Part shown: positions 7,021 through 10,000 of the stretch, one piece after another
Position numbering within the stretch: position 1 is the stretch's first letter
Layout of the letters: each line of letters opens with the position of its first letter
Source of the DNA: Eimeria necatrix
Taxonomy: Eukaryota > Apicomplexa > Conoidasida > Eucoccidiorida > Eimeriidae
NCBI RefSeq assembly: GCF_000499385.1
Contig: NW_013651681.1
Coordinates: forward strand, 1-10,000
Direction of reading: 5' to 3'
Length of the DNA: 10,000 bases
Notes under the pieces: model-generated
The model's input: only the letters and a program-made list of their open reading frames with translations
Databases searched by the model: none
Told to the model about the DNA's origin: nothing
Made by a program: the position numbers and the translations under genes

Positions 7021-7462
7021 AATGCTGCTGCTGCTGCTGCTGCTGCAATGCTGCTGCTGGAGGCTCTTGCTGCCGCTCTTTTCTCGTGTTTGCCATTCTT
7101 AATATTCACTCATTGGTGGCTTCCTGGGAGCTGCAGGGTTTAGGGTTTAGGGTTTAGGGTTTAGGGTTTAGGGTTTAGGGTTTGCGTTTGGGCGTTCAGA
7201 AGGAGCAGCGGGAGAGCGAGCCTGGAACAGCAGGGGCGTGGACGCGCAGCAGCAGGGGGGGCCCCCCGGGGGCCCCCGGGGGCCCCGGGGGGCCCCCCAA
7301 CAGAAAAGCAGAAGTGGTAACTTTGCATGCATTCAGCAGCGGGAGAATTACCATTACGGGGGCCCGTTCTGTTGCTTCGCTGCAGCAGGCCCTTGTGGGG
7401 GTTTTGCCGCTGCTGCTGCGCTGCCCGGGTCGCCAGCTGCAGGCAGCAGCAAACGGCGACTA

Positions 7463-7463
<1 letters not shown>
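5895..7463 (+). CDS. TATA-binding protein family member (TBP or TBP-like), four exons
   Basis: Exons are 5895-6106, 6334-6432, 6649-6934 and 7200-7463, giving 861 bp or 286 residues plus a stop. After an Ala/Pro-rich N-terminus (residues 1-45), repeat 1 shows LTVHNVMAYGQIDSTIDL, FCPREFHSVRVDV and LNIFSNGKVMGTG. Repeat 2 shows FRVGNLLASYALPSRLQLQQ, DPERFPGARIKV, LHAFSSGRITITGA and ALVGVLPLL. TBP's four DNA-wedging Phe correspond to F83, F103, F183 and F244, and its central Asn pair to N53 and N149. The Lys/Arg-rich DNA-contact positions are poorly kept. Introns 1 and 2 are phase 2 and join exactly (split Arg and Ser). The start of exon 4 is uncertain. TBP family is secure; whether TBP or the TBP-like paralogue cannot be told. 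The start is the first ATG after an in-frame TAG at 5808. Confidence 0.82.
6264..6314 (+). repeat. (CAG)17 tract in TBP-family intron 1
   Basis: Seventeen perfect units on the transcript-sense strand, 19 bp before the exon 2 acceptor. This is the exception to CTG-sense introns in this window. Confidence 0.95.
6334..6432 (+). CDS. TBP-family gene exon 2
   Basis: It encodes VLGNSVFCPREFHSVRVDV and CGANGVASLNIF, matching Y.P.RF..VI.R...P....LIF of TBP repeat 1, with three extra residues in the hairpin turn. The acceptor is tgtgcatgcag|A and the donor TTC AG|GTGCTG. The split Ser joins to NGK, restoring the F-S-[SN]-G-K motif. Confidence 0.85.
6436..6645 (+). repeat. (CTG)14 and (CTG)16 in TBP-family intron 2
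   Basis: The tracts at 6436-6477 and 6598-6645 occupy the two ends of a 216-bp intron, one starting at the donor and the other ending in the acceptor CAG. Confidence 0.95.
6649..6934 (+). CDS. TBP-family gene exon 3
   Basis: It runs from NGKVMGTGAN through the repeat 1 helix (LALRVAMLKVLRRLI) into repeat 2 (FRVGNLLASYALPSRLQLQQ, DPERFPGARIKV), ending QAAAAKQ at CAG|GTCCTG followed by CTG repeats. The acceptor is the CAG that closes (CTG)16. A weak phase-2 GC donor (CCAA|GCAGGT) lies four bases earlier. Confidence 0.85.
6938..7060 (+). repeat. CTG tract with CAATG interruptions in TBP-family intron 3
   Basis: (CTG)10 at 6938-6967, then repeated CTGCAATG interruptions between further CTG runs to about 7060. 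It follows the exon 3 donor directly. Confidence 0.92.
7135..7183 (+). repeat. Telomere-like array (AGGGTTT)7 in TBP-family intron 3
   Basis: Seven perfect heptamers joined on the left to CTGC and on the right to GCGTTTGGGCGTTCAG, the proposed exon 4 acceptor. Confidence 0.97.
7200..7463 (+). CDS. TBP-family gene exon 4 (C-terminus; 5' end uncertain)
   Basis: Positions 7308-7463 clearly encode the end of TBP repeat 2 (AEVVTLHAFSSGRITITGA, then helix LQQALVGVLPLLLR), and TAG is at 7461-7463. The acceptor TTCAG|AAG at 7199 is phase 0 and matches the phase-0 GT donor of exon 3. It would add about 36 residues (KEQRESEPGT..., then a Gly/Pro tract from GGGGGCCCCC DNA) into the hairpin loop. The alternative acceptor CAACAG at 7303 needs a GC donor. 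Confidence 0.65.
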
Positions 7464-7500
<37 letters not shown>

Positions 7501-7535
7501 GGTGGGCGGCTGCTGCAGGCAGCAGCAAACGGCGG
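7437..7535 (+). repeat. 22-bp direct repeat of the TBP-family gene's 3' coding end
   Basis: CTGCAGGCAGCAGCAAACGG plus CG occurs at 7437 and again at 7513, 76 bp apart, with (CTG)12 (7464-7499) between. The first copy is coding (LQAAANG); the second follows the stop codon. Confidence 0.9.
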
Positions 7536-7680
7536 CTTGCTGCTGCTGCTGCTGCACCTGCTGCGGCCGCTGCCGCGGCGGCTGCTTTTGCGGCGGCGGC
7601 TGTTGCTGCTGCTGCTGCTGCGGCTGCTGCTGCTGCTGCTGCTGCTGCTGCAGCTGCTCAAACGCCCAGCTTCCTCTGCC
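7464..7680 (+). repeat. CTG/CGG-rich 3' flank of the TBP-family gene
   Basis: (CTG)12 at 7464-7499 starts immediately after the stop codon, followed by CTG-rich sequence with CGG interruptions to about 7650. No gene is seen in it. Confidence 0.85.
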
Positions 7681-7692
7681 CGCGCAGCAAAA

Positions 7693-7704
7693 TGCATGCA
7701 TGCA
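7693..7704. promoter_or_regulatory. TGCATGCATGCA motif
   Basis: A 12-bp palindrome containing overlapping TGCATGCA, a motif bound by AP2-type factors in related apicomplexans. Single TGCATGCA copies also occur at 6325-6332 (the exon 2 acceptor) and 7324-7331 (exon 4). With no gene start beside it, function is uncertain. Confidence 0.3.
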
Positions 7705-7780
7705 AGCAGCAGCAAATTATTTATTTGCCTTTTAGGTATTATTAATGACTTTGGGCCTCAGCAGCAAATTGTAAAATCCT

Positions 7781-7832
7781 TATGTGAATTTTATTTCTTT
7801 TTTGTGCACAAAAAAGAAATAAAATTCACATA
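7781..7832. repeat. Perfect 52-bp palindrome
   Basis: Arms of 26 bp meet without a spacer at GTGCAC (7804-7809). The arms are A/T-rich, TATGTGAATTTTATTTC plus six T, mirrored exactly. Imperfect GGGCC/CAGCAGC arms continue outside (7753-7765 with about 7836-7850). It could form a cruciform in DNA or a hairpin in RNA. It lies between convergent genes. Confidence 0.97.
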
Positions 7833-7904
7833 CCGCTGCTGTGGGGCCCCAGCAGCAACTGCAGCAGGCAGTGCGCTGCAGCAAAATTAAATCAAATAGA
7901 GTGA

Positions 7905-7905
<1 letters not shown>

Positions 7906-7947
<42 letters not shown>
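7906..7947 (+). repeat. (CTG)14 tract
   Basis: Fourteen perfect units in the convergent intergenic region, followed by CTTTGCTGCTCC. No coding signal was seen. Confidence 0.95.
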
Positions 7948-7952
<5 letters not shown>

Positions 7953-8023
7953 CTGCTCCGCGAGGAAGGGCCTTGGGGGGCAGCTGTACATACACCGGAA
8001 TAGGCAGGACAAGCAGTCGCTGG

Positions 8024-8037
8024 GGTGTACGTACACC
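8024..8037. promoter_or_regulatory. Palindrome GGTGTACGTACACC, copy 2
   Basis: A perfect 14-bp palindrome, with a diverged copy, TGTACATACACC, 39 bp to the left (7985-7996). It lies 33 bp from a telomere-like array. Confidence 0.5.
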
Positions 8038-8070
8038 TCAACGAAGCAGCTGCGCGGGCTTCTGCCCCCC

Positions 8071-8101
8071 AAACCCTAAACCCTAAACCCTAAACCCTAA
8101 A
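8071..8101 (+). repeat. Telomere-like array (AAACCCT)4
   Basis: Four perfect heptamers plus AAA in C-rich orientation, marking the left edge of the A/T-rich block. Confidence 0.96.
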
Positions 8102-8129
8102 TGCAGCGGGTGCAGGAGAAGGGGAGTCA

Positions 8130-8690
8130 AGATGGATTAATTTAAATAAAATAATTGATTTAATAAATCAAATGAACTAATTCAATTAACAGTGAGAGGT
8201 AAATAAAAATGAATTAAATAAATATTTAATTAAATAAAACAATTTAAATAACAAAGATAATGGGAGCTGGAGCCACAGGCGAGCTGCAAAACAAATAAAT
8301 GAAAACAGATAAAAATAAATGATAAATAAATATCAAATTAAAAATAAATAAAAACACAAATGAACAGTAAATAAATACCAAATAAACACTAAATTACTTC
8401 AAAAATTAATAAATGAGTAATAAATAAATATCAAATAAAAAATTAATTTTAAAATTAATAAATTAACAAATAAATACCAAATAAATAATAGATGGAAACA
8501 AATAAACGAAAAAACAGTAAATAAATATCAGATAAATAATGAATAAAAACGAATAAATAAATAAATAACAAATAAATACCAGATAAATAATTAATTAATT
8601 CTAAAATTGATAAATAAACAATGAATAAATACCAATAATATAGTAATAAATAAATAATAAATTAATTTTAAAATGAATAAATAAACGACT
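8130..8690 (+). repeat. A/T-rich low-complexity block ([12 protein letters not shown])
   Basis: About 560 bp of loosely repeated AAATAAATA, AATACCAAATAAAT and TTAATTTTAAAAT. It is almost free of G and C apart from a short unique insert near 8262-8290. Stops are frequent in all frames and no gene is seen. AATAAA occurs many times, so it could hold polyadenylation signals for a convergent transcript, but that follows trivially from composition. Confidence 0.85.
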
Positions 8691-8715
8691 TCAGGGCCCC
8701 ACACGCAGCCCCGCG

Positions 8716-8731
8716 AGGTGTACGTACACCT
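8716..8731. promoter_or_regulatory. Palindrome AGGTGTACGTACACCT, copy 3
   Basis: A perfect 16-bp palindrome, the longest copy of the motif in the window, at the border between the A/T-rich block and the GGGGGCCCCC field. Confidence 0.5.
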
Positions 8732-8756
8732 GAAATCCTAACACCCCACACCCCTC

Positions 8757-9056
8757 AGCTGGGGGGCCCCCCACTAAAGGGTACAGTGAGGGCCCTCCGC
8801 AGCTGCTGGGGGCCCCCCCGGGGGGGCCCCCCCTGGGGGGCCCCCCTCCCCACTCCAGGGGCAGTTCCCGTGGGGGCCCCCTGGGGGCCCCCACGGGGGC
8901 CCCCCTGGGGGCCCCCCTGAGGGCCTCCCTGGGGGCCCCCCTTCAGGCAGCCTTGGGGGCCCCCAGCAGGGGCTCCTCGTTGGGGCCCCCACGACGAGGG
9001 GGCCCCCCTGGGGCCCCCGTGCACGGGGCAGACCGCGCACGAGGGGGGCCCCCTAG
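8757..9056. repeat. GGGGGCCCCC palindromic repeat field
   Basis: Dense GGGGGCCCCC variants separated by short linkers (ctg, a, ccctgag). Each unit is self-complementary, so both strands read Gly/Pro-rich open frames that are artefacts. Similar units occur at 7256-7298 and 9176-9296. Confidence 0.92.
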
Positions 9057-9072
9057 ACCCTAAATTAGGGTT
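9057..9072. repeat. Single-copy inverted telomere-like junction
   Basis: ACCCTAAATTAGGGTT contains one C-rich unit meeting one G-rich unit head to head, followed by TTTGCGTTGG, the flank seen at other arrays. Confidence 0.75.
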
Positions 9073-9175
9073 TGCGTTGGCCCTCGGAGTGAGGAAACCC
9101 CTGCGCTTCGAATCAGCTGCTGCTGCTGCTGCTGCTGCTGCTGCAGTTGCTTCAGGAGCGCTGCAGAGCCCCCAA

Positions 9176-9293
9176 GAAGGGGGCCCCTTTAGGCTGCCGG
9201 GGGCCCCCTGGGGGCCCCCCGACACAGCTGCCAGGGGTACGGGGGCCCCCAAGGGCTTGGGGGCCCCTAGGGGCCCCGGGGGCCCCCCTGGGC

Positions 9294-9296
<3 letters not shown>
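9176..9296. repeat. GGGGGCCCCC repeats, second field
   Basis: Further GGGGGCCCCC units. They run into the last codons and TAG (9269-9267) of the minus-strand coiled-coil frame, which would end QGGPRGP. Confidence 0.88.
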
Positions 9297-9328
<32 letters not shown>

Positions 9329-9836
9329 GCGGCGTTGTGGGGATAGAAGTGCTGCCAGATGCAGCAGCAGCAGCAGCAGCAGCAGCAGCTGCTGCTGCTG
9401 CCGCTGGTCGGTCCTGCTGCAGCAGCAGAGCCTGAGCAATTTGACTTGTGCCTACTTGCTGCTTCTTAAACTGAGCAGCAGCAGCAGCAGCAGCAGCAGC
9501 AGTTGAGCTCAAGGTGGTACTAGAGAACTCTTGAGGAATGGGGTAAAGCAGCTGCTGGAGGGACATATCTGCAGCAGCAGCAGCAGCAGCAGCAGCTGCT
9601 GCTGCTGCGGACTTCCACTTGCTGCCGCTTTCGCCCCTGAGCAGCTCTTCCTCTTCTTCCCGCTGCTGCTGCTGCTGCTGCAGCTGCTGCTGCAGCTGCT
9701 GGTGCTTAATTGCTTCTCGCTCCTGCTCAACAGCAGCCATGAGGCGCATGTGCTGCTGCTCCAGGGCCGAAAGGTCGCTGCGGACTTTTTGGGTTTCTTC
9801 TTTTTGACTTTCGAGTTCTTCTGTTATATTTTCCAA
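9267..9836 (-). CDS. Coiled-coil, Gln/Ala-rich hypothetical protein, 3' exon (5' part off window)
   Basis: I do not recognise this protein. A 189-codon frame opens after a good acceptor (tttttatttttcaaag|TTG, minus strand). It encodes LENITEELESQKEETQKV, then SALEQQHMRLMAAVEQERE, a charged heptad-like segment. Next come a Gln run ([18 protein letters not shown]), three poly-Ala runs separated by unique blocks (DMSLQQLLYPIPQEFSSTT; QFKKQQVGTSQIAQALL; GSTSIPTTPR), a poly-Gln run and TAG. Unique blocks of balanced composition set it apart from nearby repeat artefacts. The true 3' end could be an earlier donor, since the last codons are GGGGGCCCCC repeat. It is convergent with the TBP-family gene. 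Confidence 0.6.
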
Positions 9837-9998
9837 CTTTGAAAAATAAAAAACAAAAATAATTAAATTAATTAAAAGTGGTTTTAGTTGCCATAATTAA
9901 TGCAACAAGTAAGACAGCTTCGCGGCTGCTGCTCCGCAAGAGCCCGCAGCAGCAGCAGCGGCAGCAGCAGCAGTAGCAGCAGGAGAGGGAGGAGCAGC
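9837..9998 (-). other. Intron upstream of the coiled-coil exon (partial)
   Basis: On the minus strand it begins with CTG/CTC triplets at the window edge, passes through TTAATTAATTTAATT, which could carry a branch point, and ends in a T-rich tract before CAAAG. No exon is seen in it. Confidence 0.6.
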
Positions 9999-10000
9999 AG

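Noticed and set aside
9065..9085. TTTGCGTTGG after TTAGGG as a splice acceptor on the plus strand
   Set aside because: No recognisable coding exon follows and the region lies between two convergent genes.
8691..9252. Gly/Pro-rich collagen-like minus-strand frames
   Set aside because: Self-complementary GGGGGCCCCC repeats give Gly/Pro frames on both strands; no unique sequence or start supports a gene.
1..9998. tRNA or rRNA genes
   Set aside because: No cloverleaf with conserved T-loop or rRNA core sequence was seen on reading either strand.

Overview
This window looks like nuclear DNA from an Eimeria-type coccidian (Apicomplexa), from one of the repeat-rich segments typical of that genus. 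The evidence is dozens of CAG/CTG triplet tracts, many short internal arrays of the plant/coccidian-type telomere heptamer (AAACCCT/TTTAGGG) in both orientations, poly-Ala/poly-Gln runs in predicted protein, and two conserved eukaryotic genes broken into small exons by these repeats. The species cannot be named from sequence alone. Most long open frames are low-complexity artefacts: triplet repeats stay open in every frame. The real exons are short islands between repeats.

Layout: (1) 1-4597, minus strand: the first seven exons (264 codons) of the catalytic A subunit of the vacuolar H+-ATPase, from the start codon at 4597 to just past the Walker A motif at 58. The gene continues beyond the left edge. 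Its introns (371-1487 bp) hold CAG tracts, a 166-bp exon-derived duplication, a 41-bp minisatellite, a ~1-kb purine-rich tract, a 10-bp GATCCC minisatellite and telomere-like arrays. (2) 4598-5894: intergenic space between two divergent genes, with telomere-like arrays, a GTGTACGTACAC palindrome and the switch of triplet polarity from CAG to CTG on the plus strand. (3) 5895-7463, plus strand: a four-exon, divergent TATA-binding-protein-family gene. Both TBP repeats are recognisable, with the four DNA-inserting phenylalanines and the two central asparagines present. (4) 7464-9266: intergenic space between convergent genes, with CTG tracts, a perfect 52-bp palindrome, TGTACGTACA palindromes, a telomere-like array, ~580 bp of A/T-rich [12 protein letters not shown] sequence and a GGGGGCCCCC palindrome field. 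(5) 9267-9836, minus strand: an exon of an unrecognised coiled-coil, Gln/Ala-rich protein, with its upstream intron running to the right edge.

The V-ATPase subunit A and TBP-family genes are housekeeping genes and need not act together. Their shared feature is architecture. CTG triplets mostly lie on the transcribed-sense strand inside introns, and five of nine modelled 3' splice sites are the CAG that ends a CTG run. In two unrelated introns a (TTTAGGG)n array followed by TTTGCGTT leads into the 3' splice site. The exon models come from reading-frame continuity and remembered family sequence, not from transcript data.
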